Assembly (NCBI RefSeq): GCF_001482385.1
Contig: NZ_CP013611.1
Location: forward strand, 2,232,001 to 2,296,000
Reading direction: 5' to 3'
DNA length: 64,000 bases
From: Pseudoalteromonas rubra
Lineage (GTDB): Bacteria; Pseudomonadota; Gammaproteobacteria; Enterobacterales; Alteromonadaceae
The position numbers and the translations under genes are program-made. The notes beneath the pieces are model-generated. The model made no database searches and was not told the origin of the DNA. It worked only from the letters and a program-made list of their open reading frames with translations. Below are positions 43,013 through 54,671 of the stretch, in pieces (the stretch's first letter is position 1; each line of letters begins with the position of its first letter).

Positions 43013-44227
43013 TTAATCAGATTGTTTGCGTAAAAACGCAGGGATATCAAAGTAATCCCCTTTTTCCTTGCCACCAGCGCTATTGGAAGACGCAGGTGTA
43101 CTTGGCGATTTAGGCTCAGATGGTGCGACGCTACCTTGCTCAGGTTCATTACCTTCACTGGCTGTTTGCGTAAAGCTTGGTACAAACATATTCTGCCCTT
43201 TGCCACCTTCGCTGTCAGAGCCTACCGCCTTTTTCAGGCCATTATCAACAATGCCAAATTGCGGTTTGCGCTCACCACCGAGTCCAGTTGCAACAACGGT
43301 CACTCGCAGCTCTTCACTCATTTCAGGGTCGATAACCGCACCAACAACCACAGTTGCATTTTCAGACGCCAATGCTTTCACATGGTTCCCCACAATCTCA
43401 AATTCTTCGATTGTGATGTCCATACCAGCGGTGATGTTAACCAAGATACCTTTAGCACCCGTTAAATCAACATCCTCAAGCAGTGGGCTAGAAATCGCCG
43501 CTTCTGCCGCTTCCTGCGCCCGATCTGGACCACTGGCCGCCGCGGTACCCATCATTGCGGTCCCCATCGCCGACATAACCGTACGTACATCCGCGAAGTC
43601 CACATTGATCAAACCTGAACGGGTGATTAGCTCAGCAATGCCCTGAACCGCGCCATACAATACGTCGTTTGCTTTAGCGAAGGCATCTAATAATGTAGTG
43701 CCTTTACCCAAAACTTTAAGTAACTTGTTGTTAGGAATTGTGATAAGTGAATCTACAATTTCTGACAACTCACCGATCCCCTGATCGGCAGCTGCCATAC
43801 GCTTTTTGCCTTCCAGGTCGAAAGGACGCGTTACAACAGCAACGGTCAGAATGCCAAGCTCTTTGGCAACGCGTGCTACAACGGGTGCTGCACCTGTGCC
43901 TGTTCCACCACCCATACCGGCAGCGATGAACACCATATCAGCCCCTTCTAGGCTGGCTTTGATAGCATCAACATCTTCTTCTGCTGCGCTGCGACCCACT
44001 TCAGGGTTTGCGCCTGCACCCAGACCTTGTGTTATCTGAGTACCCAGCTGCACAGTCACATCGGCTGAGGATTTGCGCAGTGCCTGCGCATCAGTGTTCG
44101 CCACAATGAAGCGAACGCCTTCAATTTCCTGCTTTACCATGTGTTCTACGGCATTACCGCCGCCGCCACCGACGCCGATGACTTTAATAACGGCTTCTTC
44201 GCCGTGTTGTTCCATAATATCAAACAT
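43013..44227 (-). CDS. ftsZ: Cell division GTPase FtsZ
   Basis: This protein has 404 residues from ATG 44227, which has GGAG 8-11 bases upstream; a GTG two codons earlier opens the frame. The N-terminus [17 protein letters not shown], the tubulin GTP-binding loop [13 protein letters not shown], a long variable linker and the C-terminal anchor [14 protein letters not shown] (binds FtsA and ZipA) are all present. It forms the cytokinetic ring. It lies 20 bp after ftsA. Confidence 0.98.
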   Translation of the reverse strand: MFDIMEQHGEEAVIKVIGVGGGGGNAVEHMVKQEIEGVRFIVANTDAQALRKSSADVTVQLGTQITQGLGAGANPEVGRSAAEEDVDAIKASLEGADMVFIAAGMGGGTGTGAAPVVARVAKELGILTVAVVTRPFDLEGKKRMAAADQGIGELSEIVDSLITIPNNKLLKVLGKGTTLLDAFAKANDVLYGAVQGIAELITRSGLINVDFADVRTVMSAMGTAMMGTAAASGPDRAQEAAEAAISSPLLEDVDLTGAKGILVNITAGMDITIEEFEIVGNHVKALASENATVVVGAVIDPEMSEELRVTVVATGLGGERKPQFGIVDNGLKKAVGSDSEGGKGQNMFVPSFTQTASEGNEPEQGSVAPSEPKSPSTPASSNSAGGKEKGDYFDIPAFLRKQSD

Positions 44228-44247
44228 CTTCACTCTCCGACTTGAGC

Positions 44248-45483
44248 TTAAAACTCACCTTGGAACCACTTCGTGATCCGGTTCCACCAACCATCTTCGG
44301 CATCCGCTTTTGTCCTGTGTGCATTCTTGACTTGCAGCGTTCGGCCATATTGTAACAAACCTACCGCTGTTGCGTATGCCGGATCATCAACATAATCGGT
44401 TAACCCTGTTATCCCTACAGGCTTACCAACACGAACGGGCATCTGGAAAATGTCTTCTGCCACTTCCAAAGCACCTTTCATTTTTGCACTGCCGCCGGTC
44501 AGTACAATCCCTGCGGCAATCTGATCTTCAAATCCAGAACGTCGGATCTCTTCAAGCACCAGCTCAAACAGCTCTCGAAATCTGGGCTCGACCACCTCAG
44601 ATAAGGTATGTCGAGACATAATTCGCGCAGGTCGTCCCCCTACGCTGGGTACTTCAATCGTCTCTTCATTGCTGGCCATCTGGCTGCTGGCATAGGCATA
44701 TTGTACCTTCAGCGATTCTGCGTGAGAAATAGGGGTACGGAAAATTTTTGCAATGTCCCCTGTCACCTGATTGCCAGCAACCGGGATCACGGCGGTATGC
44801 CGTAACGCGCCATTGACATAGATTGCAATGTCCATGGTACCGCCACCGATATCCACCACTGCCACACCCAGTTCTTTTTCGTCTTCAGTGAGCACAGAGT
44901 AACAGGATGCCAGCGCTGTAAAGGTCAGCTGATCAACCTGCAAACCACAACGCTCAACGCATTTCTCAATGTTTTTTGCCATGTCATTTGAGCAGGTAAT
45001 AATGTGCGCCTTCGCTTCCATTCTCACACCGCTCATACCCAACGGGTTTTTAATGCCTTCTTGCATGTCCACACTGTATTCTTGGGGCAGTGAGTGCAAC
45101 ATCTTGCGTTCGGCGGACATAGGCACTGAGCGAGCAATATGGATCACATTAGCAATGTCGTCATCGGTGATTTCAGCATTGTTATTAATGGCGACTACGC
45201 CACTTTCGTTCTGGCACTGAATGTGTTTACCCGAAATCCCCAAATAGACGGAACTAATCCGACAATCAGCCATCAACTCGGCCTCATCAACTGCCCGTTT
45301 GATGGAGTCAGATACTAGGTTCAGGTCGTTCACGCCGCCCTTGTCCATGCCATGGGCAACCTGATTCCCGACACCCACAATACTCAACTGGTTGTCTGCG
45401 GTGATCTCCCCAACCGTTGCGACCACTTTGGAAGTGCCCACATCCAGTCCAATCACTAAGTTTCTCTCTGCCGACTTGGTCAT
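44248..45483 (-). CDS. ftsA: Cell division protein FtsA
   Basis: This 411-residue actin-like ATPase has phosphate-1 in [15 protein letters not shown], the SHS2 domain after about residue 85, and [18 protein letters not shown] and [13 protein letters not shown] as the other nucleotide loops. The C-terminal amphipathic helix [13 protein letters not shown] tethers FtsZ filaments to the membrane. The start overlaps the ftsQ stop by 4 bp. Confidence 0.97.
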   Translation of the reverse strand: MTKSAERNLVIGLDVGTSKVVATVGEITADNQLSIVGVGNQVAHGMDKGGVNDLNLVSDSIKRAVDEAELMADCRISSVYLGISGKHIQCQNESGVVAINNNAEITDDDIANVIHIARSVPMSAERKMLHSLPQEYSVDMQEGIKNPLGMSGVRMEAKAHIITCSNDMAKNIEKCVERCGLQVDQLTFTALASCYSVLTEDEKELGVAVVDIGGGTMDIAIYVNGALRHTAVIPVAGNQVTGDIAKIFRTPISHAESLKVQYAYASSQMASNEETIEVPSVGGRPARIMSRHTLSEVVEPRFRELFELVLEEIRRSGFEDQIAAGIVLTGGSAKMKGALEVAEDIFQMPVRVGKPVGITGLTDYVDDPAYATAVGLLQYGRTLQVKNAHRTKADAEDGWWNRITKWFQGEF

Positions 45484-46259
45484 GCTTTACTCTTATCTTT
45501 ATTGTCTTCGTTCTGGCTGAACTTCCAGCTAACCGCCAGTCCCGTATCATATCTCAGGTCAATCACATCGACCTGAGCTCCCTCTGGCTTTTCCAACCTC
45601 GGATAAACATCTATAAATCTTTGCACACGCTGTGCTTTGTCTTCCCGACCGAGGTTAAGCCGTATACCATTATCCAACCACAGCTGCCAGGCAAAGCGCT
45701 CAGAAAGTGCCAGGCTGACCAAATTAAACTGATTTACAGCCAGCATTTCTTTTAATTGTAAAAACGTCTGCCAGGCTTCCACTTCACTGCCTTCCGGACC
45801 ATAGAGCTCCGGTAAAGTTTCTGGCAGTCGCGTGCTGTTGGCCTGAAATACGCCACCAGCATGATTTAACAACAGGTCACTATTCCAGTATGCGACCGGT
45901 TGATGCTCTACCACATACACCTGTAAGGCATCAGGCCACTGCTTCCTGACTGAAACGGTAGCTACCCAAGGCAGCGCCTGCACCGCATCGTGAACCGCCT
46001 TGACATCCAGTTCAAAAAAGCTCGACAGATCCGTTTTACGGATCGCCATGACGATGTCATTTTCGGCCGTGTAATAGGGCTGACCAAGCACCGTCAATGT
46101 CTTAATTTGGGTATCTCTGTGCTGGGTTAACCAGTCTCGGATCCATAACCCTGTTTGCATCAGACCAATAAGCACAATCAGGAAAAAACCGACCCCAAAC
46201 AGCAAAGACCAGTTGACACTTTGCCTTATTGCGACGATTTTTCCCAAAAGAGCACGCAT
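45480..46259 (-). CDS. ftsQ: Divisome protein FtsQ
   Basis: This 259-residue bitopic inner-membrane protein has a helix at about 18-40 (SLLFGVGFFLIVLIGLMQTG), a POTRA domain (IKTLTVLGQPYYTAENDIVM) and an FtsQ domain ending in VDVIDLRYDTGLAVSW. It links FtsB/FtsL to the early divisome. It lies 1 bp after ddl and overlaps ftsA. Confidence 0.95.
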   Translation of the reverse strand: MRALLGKIVAIRQSVNWSLLFGVGFFLIVLIGLMQTGLWIRDWLTQHRDTQIKTLTVLGQPYYTAENDIVMAIRKTDLSSFFELDVKAVHDAVQALPWVATVSVRKQWPDALQVYVVEHQPVAYWNSDLLLNHAGGVFQANSTRLPETLPELYGPEGSEVEAWQTFLQLKEMLAVNQFNLVSLALSERFAWQLWLDNGIRLNLGREDKAQRVQRFIDVYPRLEKPEGAQVDVIDLRYDTGLAVSWKFSQNEDNKDKSKA

Positions 46260-46260
46260 A

Positions 46261-47169
46261 TTAAAGGGTTTGCTCCAAAATGCGAATAACTAATTGCTTA
46301 AATGACAACCCGTTTTGCTTCGCGGCCATCGGCACCAGTGATTTTTCTGTCATGCCGGGGACTGTATTCACTTCCAACAAATAAAATTGGCCATTGCCAT
46401 CTTGCATCGCATCCACTCGTCCCCAGCCAGTTGCGCCTACCAGCTCGAAAGCATGTTTGGCCATCACCTGTAACTGCTCAGTGTACGCCGTATTGATGTC
46501 TGCCGGGCAATAGTACTCCGTACTGTTGACCTGATACTTAGCCTGATAGTCATAGAACCCTCGAGGTGTGCGCATTTCTATCACAGGTAATGCCTCTTCC
46601 CCTAGCATGGCAACGGTAAACTCGCGGCCGTCAATCCATTGTTCAATCAGAATTTCATCATCGTACTTAAATGCTTCAGTAAGCGCGGCTTGCAGCTCCT
46701 GCGCCGACGTCGCCTGAGTCATACCTATGCTTGACCCTTCATGGCTGGGCTTAACCATGACCTTTCCGAACTTAGCCATCAGTGCCGTGGTATCGATTTC
46801 TTGTGCCGCCGTGACCACACAATAACGAGCCGTACTCAACTTGGCAGACTCAAACAATTGTTTGCAGCGGATCTTGTCCATCGCCAGTGCACTGCCCAAC
46901 ACGCCACTGCCGGTATAGGGCAAGCCCATAAATTCCAGCGCCCCCTGTACAGTGCCATCTTCACCACCACGGCCATGCAAAGCAATAAATACCCGGTCCA
47001 CTTGCAGGCTTTTTAGCTCCCACAAATTACGCTCAGCCGGATCAAATGGCACCACGTCAACACCCGTTTCTTCCAGTGCATTGATAATTGCCTGACCTGA
47101 CTTTAACGACACTTCTCGCTCAGCAGACAAGCCACCCAGCAACACCGCGACTTTGCCAAACTTATTCAT
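46261..47169 (-). CDS. ddl: D-alanine--D-alanine ligase
   Basis: This 302-residue ATP-grasp enzyme has [19 protein letters not shown] at the N-terminus, [34 protein letters not shown] and the metal-binding end [19 protein letters not shown]. It makes the D-Ala-D-Ala dipeptide used by MurF. This is the DdlB position of the dcw cluster, overlapping murC by 4 bp. Confidence 0.97.
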   Translation of the reverse strand: MNKFGKVAVLLGGLSAEREVSLKSGQAIINALEETGVDVVPFDPAERNLWELKSLQVDRVFIALHGRGGEDGTVQGALEFMGLPYTGSGVLGSALAMDKIRCKQLFESAKLSTARYCVVTAAQEIDTTALMAKFGKVMVKPSHEGSSIGMTQATSAQELQAALTEAFKYDDEILIEQWIDGREFTVAMLGEEALPVIEMRTPRGFYDYQAKYQVNSTEYYCPADINTAYTEQLQVMAKHAFELVGATGWGRVDAMQDGNGQFYLLEVNTVPGMTEKSLVPMAAKQNGLSFKQLVIRILEQTL

Positions 47170-48602
47170 AATGCACCTTGCTTCAGCTTTTCGACCGACA
47201 ACTCTGTTGCAGCCAGTTGTTTTACAATTTGCCCAATATTTCCAGCACCCTGAGTGATCACCAGATCGTTGTCGCGCAGTACATCTGCCAGAACCGCTTT
47301 TAAATCCTGGCTATCCATAACATGGATTGGTTCAACACCCCGCTGCCTCAGGCTGCGACATAAACTCTTACTGTCAGCCCCTACAATGGGACTTTCTCCC
47401 GCACTATACACATCTAACAGCAACAATTGATCGACTTCACTGAGCACTTTCACAAAGTCTTCATAGAGGTCGCGGGTACGGGTATAACGATGCGGTTGAT
47501 ACAACATAACTAAGCGTTTATCCGGCCAACCTGCACGTGCCGCACGGATCGTCACAGCGACTTCTGACGGGTGATGGCCATAATCATCCACCAGCATCAC
47601 TTCACCACGTTCGTTTTGGAATGAGCCATAGTGTTGGAAACGGCGTCCAATCCCGGCAAATTTCTCCAGGGCCGCTAAAATAGCTTCATTTCCTATATCA
47701 TGATCTTTTGCCACCGCAATGGCCGCAGTGGCATTCAAAGCATTGTGCTTACCTGGCATGCTCAGCGCCACCTCGAGCTGCTCACCGGATTTATGCACCA
47801 CTTTAAAGCGACTATGATTCTGCGTTTGTTCAAAGTCCACCATCCGGTAATCCGCCTCGGGGTTTTCCCCGTAGGTAATTGCAGGTCTGGCGAAACGAGG
47901 CAGTAGCTCCTTGGCTACCTCCGAGTCTGTACACACCACTACCAGACCGTAGAATGGCAAGTTATGTACAAATTCGACATAGGTGTCTTTCATCTTTTCG
48001 AAATCACCATCGTACGTATCCATATGATCCGCTTCGATGTTTGTGATCACCGAGACCATAGGCTGCAAATGCAAAAATGACGCGTCACTTTCGTCCGCCT
48101 CTGCGATCAGGTAGTCGCTGCTGCCAACCTTCGCATTGCTTCCTGCACTGTTAAGCAAGCCGCCAATAATAAAAGTAGGGTCTAACCTGGCTTCAGCAAA
48201 AATACTGGCAATTAAACTGGTCGTTGTGGTTTTACCGTGTGTGCCCGCCACCGCAATACCATGGCGAAAACGCATCAACTCAGCCAACATTTCGGCACGT
48301 CGTACGACTGGCACCCGGGCACGCTTGGCCGCCTGGATCTCAGGGTTGCTGGTGTCGATGGCACTAGAGACCACTACGACATCAGCATCCTTAATATTAT
48401 TCTCATCATGGCCAATGAAGACTTCTGCCCCGGCACGAATAAGACGCTCCGTCATCGCATTCTGAGCAATGTCAGAGCCCGTAATTCGGTACCCTTCAAA
48501 GGCCAGCACCTCAGCAATACCACCCATACCTGCCCCACCTATTCCGATGAAGTGGATGGTATTGATGCGCCTCATGGCTCTGCGTCTACTAATTTCTTTC
48601 AC
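47166..48602 (-). CDS. murC: UDP-N-acetylmuramate--L-alanine ligase
   Basis: This protein has 478 residues from GTG 48602, chosen because a GAG-type site lies 7 bases upstream and it begins 11 bp after the murG stop; ATG 48575 is an alternative, and the frame opens at 48701 inside murG. The N-terminal Rossmann [23 protein letters not shown] loop [16 protein letters not shown] and [16 protein letters not shown] are typical. It adds L-Ala to UDP-MurNAc. Confidence 0.96.
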   Translation of the reverse strand: MKEISRRRAMRRINTIHFIGIGGAGMGGIAEVLAFEGYRITGSDIAQNAMTERLIRAGAEVFIGHDENNIKDADVVVVSSAIDTSNPEIQAAKRARVPVVRRAEMLAELMRFRHGIAVAGTHGKTTTTSLIASIFAEARLDPTFIIGGLLNSAGSNAKVGSSDYLIAEADESDASFLHLQPMVSVITNIEADHMDTYDGDFEKMKDTYVEFVHNLPFYGLVVVCTDSEVAKELLPRFARPAITYGENPEADYRMVDFEQTQNHSRFKVVHKSGEQLEVALSMPGKHNALNATAAIAVAKDHDIGNEAILAALEKFAGIGRRFQHYGSFQNERGEVMLVDDYGHHPSEVAVTIRAARAGWPDKRLVMLYQPHRYTRTRDLYEDFVKVLSEVDQLLLLDVYSAGESPIVGADSKSLCRSLRQRGVEPIHVMDSQDLKAVLADVLRDNDLVITQGAGNIGQIVKQLAATELSVEKLKQGAL

Positions 48603-48613
48603 TGTTATCTCTT

Positions 48614-49678
48614 TTAATTCGTTACTTCTTCGCAAATGGCTGCGACTGACTGAGTTGCAGACAGCTGAGCGCAGGCTTTTGCTTTGTTCGCTTTTTCCCA
48701 TATCAGGGCATGATCACGACAATAAGGTACCAAAGTGTCACATAAATGCTGCGCAGATAAGTCAGACTGCGGGATCAACAAGGCCGCCGACTCATCCACT
48801 AAGAAACGCGCATTGGCCGTCTGATGGTCATCCACGGCATGAGGCAAAGGCACAAACACCGCCATTTTGCCTGCGGCCGCAATCTCACTGACCGTCAAAG
48901 CACCTGCGCGACACACAACCACATCGGCCCAGTCATAGGCCTTGTCCATGTCATCAATAAACTCAGCCACTTTGGCCTGCAGGCCACAGCGCTGATAATC
49001 AGTCTTAAGGCCAGTATCGTTCCCCCTGCCGCTTTGATGCCAGACTTGTAAATCACACGATGTCGCCTCAATAAGCAGTGCCATTGCTTCAGGCACGGTG
49101 TCATTCAGCACTTTGGCCCCCAAAGAGCCACCCACCACTAACACGTTAACAGCCTGACTTGGCCGCTTTGGGCTGATCTGTGCCACACTTGAGCGTACAG
49201 GATTACCGACAACCTCATGGCTGCGCTCGGCAAAAGCGTGGGGAAATGCAGCCAATACTCTGCTTGCAATACGCGCCAGCAATTTGTTGCTCAATCCGGC
49301 CACTGCATTTTGCTCATGGATCACCAAAGGGACTCCGGCTAACTTGGCGGCAAGGCCAACAGGTCCGGTTACGTAGCCCCCCATTGCCAGAATCACATCC
49401 GGGCGACGGCTGCGAATAATCGCCTTAGCCGCAAAAACGGCCCTGAGCACCATCAAAGGGGCTGTGAGCACACGCTTAATGCCATTACCACGTACACCTT
49501 TGACATCAACAAAATCGATTTCAATCCCGTGCGCAGGCACCACTTGCGCCTCCATCCGATCTGCGGTGCCGATCCAGGATATCTGCCAGCCTTGAGCTTC
49601 AAGTGCTTTGGCTACCGCTATTCCCGGGAAAATATGTCCGCCAGTTCCGCCGGCGACCACCAACAAGCGTTTGGTCAT
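48614..49678 (-). CDS. murG: Lipid II synthase MurG (GT28)
   Basis: This 354-residue GT-B enzyme has the N-terminal [20 protein letters not shown], the second loop [20 protein letters not shown] followed by LVIHEQNA, and the UDP-GlcNAc-binding [20 protein letters not shown] with [12 protein letters not shown]. It adds GlcNAc to lipid I on the inner face of the membrane. It overlaps ftsW by 4 bp. Confidence 0.98.
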   Translation of the reverse strand: MTKRLLVVAGGTGGHIFPGIAVAKALEAQGWQISWIGTADRMEAQVVPAHGIEIDFVDVKGVRGNGIKRVLTAPLMVLRAVFAAKAIIRSRRPDVILAMGGYVTGPVGLAAKLAGVPLVIHEQNAVAGLSNKLLARIASRVLAAFPHAFAERSHEVVGNPVRSSVAQISPKRPSQAVNVLVVGGSLGAKVLNDTVPEAMALLIEATSCDLQVWHQSGRGNDTGLKTDYQRCGLQAKVAEFIDDMDKAYDWADVVVCRAGALTVSEIAAAGKMAVFVPLPHAVDDHQTANARFLVDESAALLIPQSDLSAQHLCDTLVPYCRDHALIWEKANKAKACAQLSATQSVAAICEEVTN

Positions 49679-50850
49679 TTTTTACCTCCACGCGAGGTTG
49701 CCTGACGCGTCGACAGCTTAGTTTCAAAGTCAATGCGCTGTAATAAACCAGCAGCAATGGTCATGATCAATAAGCTCGAGCCTCCATAGGAGATGAAGGG
49801 CAAAGTCAGCCCTTTGGTTGGTAACATACCCGCACTGGCACCGACATTAACCACGGTTTGGAACGCAAACCAGATCCCGATACCCAACGCCAGATAGCCT
49901 TCGTATTCTTTACCCGCTTTGAGTGCTTTTTGCCCGATGAGTAAAGCTCTAAAGACCAGTGTCGCCAGTGTCATCAGGACACAGAAAACACCGATAAAAC
50001 CGAGTTCTTCAGCGACCACGGCAAAAATAAAGTCGTTATGTGCTTCCGGTAAATACTGTAACTTCTGAACGCTGTTACCCAACCCCTGACCAAACCAGCC
50101 CCCCTGACCATAAGCCATCAGAGATTGCACTAACTGATAGCCTTTACCAAAGGGGTCTTCCCAGGGTTCCAGGAAACCCACCACACGCGCCATACGATAA
50201 GGCTCAAAAATGATCAACATCACCACCAGTAACACACCGGTCAGCATCAAAGCAAAAAACTGCCAAAGTTTTGCACCGGCCAAAAACAACAGTCCGACGG
50301 TGGTGACAAACATCACCACGACAGTCCCCAGGTCGGGTTGCATCAGGATTAAAAATGCATACACAGCAAACACAATAATGGGTTTTGCAAACCCTTTGAG
50401 GTTTTCCTGTACTTCATCCCGTTTACGAACCAGGTAGCCGGCAATATAACTGAAGAAAAACAGTTTTGCGGCTTCAGCGACTTGAAAACCAATTGGGCCA
50501 ACAGGCAACCAGCGCTTTGAACCATTCACTTCGCGCCCAACAACCAGTACAACGGCCAACAGCACCAAGCCCAACAAGAGTAAATATGGATTAAACCGCT
50601 TCCACCAGGTCATGGGCACTGTGGTGCTTAGCCAGAACAACACCATTGCCATTACCAGGAACATACTGTGACGCGTCACGATATGATACGGGTTATCATA
50701 CAAGCGTTCAGCCACTGGCATAGAAGCACTGGTCACCATCACAAACCCAATCCCAACCAGGCATAACATAGCGTACAGTAACGGAACATCGAACAATGAA
50801 TCCGAAGGGCTTGAGGTGAAGTTGTGTCGCAGTGCGGTCATACTCAGCAT
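49675..50850 (-). CDS. ftsW: Septal peptidoglycan polymerase FtsW (SEDS)
   Basis: This 391-residue membrane protein has about ten helices and SEDS signatures including GREVNGSKRWLPVGPIGFQV, LVQSLMAYGQGGWFGQGLGN, EAHNDFIFAVVAEELGFIG and GLTLPFISYGGSSLLI. It polymerises glycan with FtsI as partner. It overlaps murD by 7 bp and murG by 4. Confidence 0.97.
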   Translation of the reverse strand: MLSMTALRHNFTSSPSDSLFDVPLLYAMLCLVGIGFVMVTSASMPVAERLYDNPYHIVTRHSMFLVMAMVLFWLSTTVPMTWWKRFNPYLLLLGLVLLAVVLVVGREVNGSKRWLPVGPIGFQVAEAAKLFFFSYIAGYLVRKRDEVQENLKGFAKPIIVFAVYAFLILMQPDLGTVVVMFVTTVGLLFLAGAKLWQFFALMLTGVLLVVMLIIFEPYRMARVVGFLEPWEDPFGKGYQLVQSLMAYGQGGWFGQGLGNSVQKLQYLPEAHNDFIFAVVAEELGFIGVFCVLMTLATLVFRALLIGQKALKAGKEYEGYLALGIGIWFAFQTVVNVGASAGMLPTKGLTLPFISYGGSSLLIMTIAAGLLQRIDFETKLSTRQATSRGGKK

Positions 50851-52169
50851 GTCTGCCCCTCAACTAATCGACAGAACTCCTCGCCACGGGCCATATAGTT
50901 GGCATACATATCAATGCTGGCACAAGCTGGTGCCAACAGTACCAGATCGCCCGCTGTTGCCTGCTGAGCTGCCAGCGCTACGGCTTCACTCAGATTACCG
51001 ACCTTCTGGCTTCGGGGGTGTAATGGCATAAAGTCAGCGCCATCCTTACCAAAGCAAAAAATGGTTTTGCAGTATTGCTGTAAGGGGGTCTTGAGTGGAG
51101 ACAGGTCAGCCCCTTTGGCGTCGCCCCCCACGATCAACAGGATCTGGCCTTGTGATCCCGCCAGGCTTTCCAACGCCGCGACTGTCGCGCCTACATTGGT
51201 TGCTTTAGAGTCATTGAAATAGCGTACGCCCTTAACATCGGCAACCAACTGGCAGCGATGTGGTAACCCTTTAAAAGTACCAAAGGCCGCAATGAAAGCG
51301 CTATCTGGTAGTCCCAGCGGAGACAAAAGTGCGATCACTGCTAATGCATTAAACTGGTTGTGTTTGCCTGGTATTGCCAGCACCTCTACCGGACATAGCT
51401 TGTTGCCATGTAATGCAAAGTAACTCTGCTCACCTTCTTTGACTAAACAACAATCAGCCTTATCAAGTGCCACGCTCAATGCGTTGTCATGGGGTACAAA
51501 GGTGCGCGGGTCTTCAGCGTTATAGACCAGACAATCGACCTGCTGATAAATACGTAGTTTTGCTTCACAATACGCGGCAAAGTCCGGGTATCTGTCCATG
51601 TGATCTTCGGTGATATTGAGGATCATCGCACTCAGGCAGTGCAAACTGTCCGTCGTTTCTAGTTGAAAGCTCGACAGCTCCAGTACAAACACATCAAAAT
51701 CCTGCTCCAGCAGATCAAGCACGGATGTACCAATGTTGCCACCCAACCCGACCTTCAGGCCTGCTTGCTGACACACTTCAGCAGCCAGACTCACAACGGT
51801 AGATTTACCATTTGAGCCTGTCACGGCAATCACAGGCTTTTCGTTCAGGCGTGCAAATAGCTCCACGTCGCCGATCACTTCGACGCCAGCGGCGATAGCC
51901 TGAGCAACGCAGGTCTCGTATAACGGCACACCAGGACTGATCACAACCAGATCGGTGGCACTCAGTGCAGCCTCAGCAAGCGGGCCAAATACCGCTTCAC
52001 ACTCAGGCAGATTATGGTTCATCCAGTCTGCCCCTGGCGGCACAGGTCGAGAGTCCACAACCTTAGGTGTAATCCCATGTCGCACCAAAAAGCGCACAAT
52101 GCCCAGACCGGTTACACCCAGTCCGAGCACGGTAATGTGTTTGTTTTTTAAGGTTTCTAAATAACCCAT
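50844..52169 (-). CDS. murD: UDP-N-acetylmuramoyl-L-alanine--D-glutamate ligase
   Basis: This 441-residue Mur ligase has N-terminal VLGLGVTGLGIVRFL, ATP loop IAVTGSNGKSTVVSLAAEVC, the central NITEDHMDRYPDFAAYCEAK and C-terminal YFNDSKATNVGATVAALESL. It adds D-Glu to UDP-MurNAc-L-Ala. It is 22 bp after mraY. Confidence 0.97.
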   Translation of the reverse strand: MGYLETLKNKHITVLGLGVTGLGIVRFLVRHGITPKVVDSRPVPPGADWMNHNLPECEAVFGPLAEAALSATDLVVISPGVPLYETCVAQAIAAGVEVIGDVELFARLNEKPVIAVTGSNGKSTVVSLAAEVCQQAGLKVGLGGNIGTSVLDLLEQDFDVFVLELSSFQLETTDSLHCLSAMILNITEDHMDRYPDFAAYCEAKLRIYQQVDCLVYNAEDPRTFVPHDNALSVALDKADCCLVKEGEQSYFALHGNKLCPVEVLAIPGKHNQFNALAVIALLSPLGLPDSAFIAAFGTFKGLPHRCQLVADVKGVRYFNDSKATNVGATVAALESLAGSQGQILLIVGGDAKGADLSPLKTPLQQYCKTIFCFGKDGADFMPLHPRSQKVGNLSEAVALAAQQATAGDLVLLAPACASIDMYANYMARGEEFCRLVEGQTC

Positions 52170-52191
52170 ATCAACACCTTAGTGTACTGCT

Positions 52192-53274
52192 TTAGCGGAT
52201 CTTTAAGGTTGCCAGTCCCGCCAGCACTAATATGATTGAAATAATCCAGAATCGTACAATCACCCTAGGCTCCGGCCACCCTTTTAATTCATAATGATGG
52301 TGGATCGGGGCCATTCGGAAAATTCGCTGTCCCCGCAGCTTATAAGAACCCACTTGTAAAATCACCGACAAGGCTTCCATTACAAATACGCCACCCATAA
52401 TGACCAGCACTAACTCCTGACGCACCAAAATAGCGATGATACCCAGTGCGCCACCTAACGCCAGTGAGCCGACATCGCCCATAAACACTTGTGCCGGGTA
52501 GGTGTTGAACCATAAAAATCCCAGCCCTGCGCCAACAATCGCGGTACAGACCACCACCAGTTCGCTGGCAGAGGCTATATGAGGAATGTGGAGATAATTT
52601 GCAAACACGGCATTACCGGTTACATAGGCGATAATGGCGAGTGCGGATGCCACTAAAATAGTGGGCACAATGGCCAGACCATCGAGTCCATCGGTCAAAT
52701 TCACCGCGTTTGACGTGCCCACCAGCACAAAATAGCTCATCACCAGATAAAACAGCCCAAGCTGAGGGAGTACATCTTTGAAAAAGGGCACCACCAGCAC
52801 AGTTTCAGACGGGTCCGTAGAAGTGAAATAGATAAACGCTGCCACAGAAATAGCTATCACTGACTGCCAGAAATACTTCCATCTGGCTATCAGGCCCTTG
52901 CTGTCTTTACGGATCACTTTGCGATAATCGTCAACAAACCCGACGACACCCAATGAACCAATCACAAACAAGGTGACCCAGACGTATTTGTTGCCCAAGT
53001 CGCCCCACAATAGTGTACTGGCAAAAATAGCCCCTAAAATTAATAACCCACCCATAGTAGGTGTGCCTGATTTAGATAAATGTGATTCCGGACCGTCGTC
53101 TCTGACAGTCTGACCAATTTGCATTCTCTGTAAGCTCCGGATCAATTTAGGCCCGAAATACAAAGAGATCATTAACGCAGTCAGGATCCCCAGGATCGCG
53201 CGCAACGTCAGGTAGGAGAAAACGTTAAAGCCGCTGTAGTACTGCGTAAGATATTCTGCTAACCAGGCTAACAT
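52192..53274 (-). CDS. mraY: Phospho-MurNAc-pentapeptide transferase MraY
   Basis: This 360-residue membrane protein has about ten helices and PNPT-family motifs: [61 protein letters not shown] and the C-terminal cytoplasmic loop [20 protein letters not shown]. It makes lipid I. It overlaps murF by 7 bp. Confidence 0.98.
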   Translation of the reverse strand: MLAWLAEYLTQYYSGFNVFSYLTLRAILGILTALMISLYFGPKLIRSLQRMQIGQTVRDDGPESHLSKSGTPTMGGLLILGAIFASTLLWGDLGNKYVWVTLFVIGSLGVVGFVDDYRKVIRKDSKGLIARWKYFWQSVIAISVAAFIYFTSTDPSETVLVVPFFKDVLPQLGLFYLVMSYFVLVGTSNAVNLTDGLDGLAIVPTILVASALAIIAYVTGNAVFANYLHIPHIASASELVVVCTAIVGAGLGFLWFNTYPAQVFMGDVGSLALGGALGIIAILVRQELVLVIMGGVFVMEALSVILQVGSYKLRGQRIFRMAPIHHHYELKGWPEPRVIVRFWIISIILVLAGLATLKIR

Positions 53275-54671
53275 GGTTTTTCCTCTTCACTATCAGCGTC
53301 GATGTTGTTCAATTTAGAAGTCTCGACCAGATCGGCGACCAGCAGCTCCATCCGCGCACTGCGCGACCCCTTCACCACCACAGTGCAGATGTCATCGCGC
53401 TGCGCCAGTAATTGCTGAATTGCCAGTAACATATGTTCTCGCTGAGAAAAGTGACGATTTGCAGTTTCAAACACATCGCTGGCATAGCGGCTCAGCACTC
53501 CCAGAGAAAACAGCGCGTCAATGCCTTTTTCTTTGGCATATTCACCTACTTCCTCATGATATTGCCGTGCCTCTTCACCCAGCTCGCTCATATCCCCCAA
53601 CGCAAACACCCGGTAGCCCGGCATGCTGGCCAGTAAGTCTATAGCTGCTTTAACGGAGCGCACATTGGCGTTATAGCTGTCATCTATTACCCGCAACGTC
53701 TCTGACACTTCAATCAGGTTAACGCGCCCTTTCACCTCAGCCATGCTTTCTAACGCACCTTTGACATCTTCCAGCGTCGCACCTAACTGCACGGTGCAGG
53801 ATGCCGCAATCAAGGCATTCATAACATTGTGCTCACCAGGCAATGGGAGTGTGATGGTGACGCGTTGCGTCCCCTGACACAGAGCAAAGGTCGCGCGGCC
53901 CAGTGTGTCCAGGCTGATTTCCTCTACCCACAGATCAAGCTGTTGTGCCATTGAAAAGCGACTGATACGCTGGGTGGTCAGCGTGTGTTCCCACATTGGC
54001 GCAAAGCGACAATCACAGTTCAACACAGCGACGCCGTTGTCTTTGAGTCCGGAGAAGATTTCTCCTTTAGCCTGACCAACGCCTTCTATCGAGCCGAAAC
54101 CTTCGATATGTGCCGGTGCGACATTGCATACCACTGCCACATCAGGATTGACCAGATCGCTGGTATACGCTATTTCACCGATGTGGTTTGCACCCAGTTC
54201 AATGACCGCAAACTCATCGTCCTCACTGAGTCGTAATAAAGTCAGTGGTACACCAATGTCATTGTTGAAATTTCCGGCTGTGGCCAGCACTTTGCCCAAA
54301 CGGGAAAGAATCGCCGCCGACATTTCTTTCACCGTGGTCTTGCCCACACTACCTGTAATCGCCAGAGTTTTTGGCGACACCTGACGTATGACAGCCTGAC
54401 CAAGTTGTCCCAGCGCAAGCCTGGTGTCTTTTACAACCAGCTGAGGAATATCAACGTCGACTGGATGGTCCACAATAGCGGCAATTGCGCCTTTTTGTTG
54501 TGCCTGGGCAACAAACTTATGGCCATCAAAATTTGGCCCTTTTAGTGCCAGAAACACTTCGTTTTCGCTAATTATACGTGTATCTGTATTTACATTGGAA
54601 ACACTGCGGTTTTGCCCGTCAAAAGGGGCCTTCAGTACATCCGCAAGCCAAGAGAGATCCATCTTGATCAT
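53268..54671 (-). CDS. murF: UDP-MurNAc-tripeptide--D-Ala-D-Ala ligase MurF
   Basis: This 467-residue Mur ligase has ATP loop [40 protein letters not shown] and C-terminal [20 protein letters not shown]. It adds the Ddl product to UDP-MurNAc-tripeptide. The start at 54671 makes an ATGA overlap with murE; ATG 54662 is possible. Confidence 0.97.
   Translation of the reverse strand: MIKMDLSWLADVLKAPFDGQNRSVSNVNTDTRIISENEVFLALKGPNFDGHKFVAQAQQKGAIAAIVDHPVDVDIPQLVVKDTRLALGQLGQAVIRQVSPKTLAITGSVGKTTVKEMSAAILSRLGKVLATAGNFNNDIGVPLTLLRLSEDDEFAVIELGANHIGEIAYTSDLVNPDVAVVCNVAPAHIEGFGSIEGVGQAKGEIFSGLKDNGVAVLNCDCRFAPMWEHTLTTQRISRFSMAQQLDLWVEEISLDTLGRATFALCQGTQRVTITLPLPGEHNVMNALIAASCTVQLGATLEDVKGALESMAEVKGRVNLIEVSETLRVIDDSYNANVRSVKAAIDLLASMPGYRVFALGDMSELGEEARQYHEEVGEYAKEKGIDALFSLGVLSRYASDVFETANRHFSQREHMLLAIQQLLAQRDDICTVVVKGSRSARMELLVADLVETSKLNNIDADSEEEKPC

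Noticed and set aside
43068..43646. 192-codon plus-strand open frame inside ftsZ
   Set aside because: It lies wholly antisense to the conserved ftsZ coding frame, shows Ser/Thr/Pro-rich shadow composition and no family resemblance.
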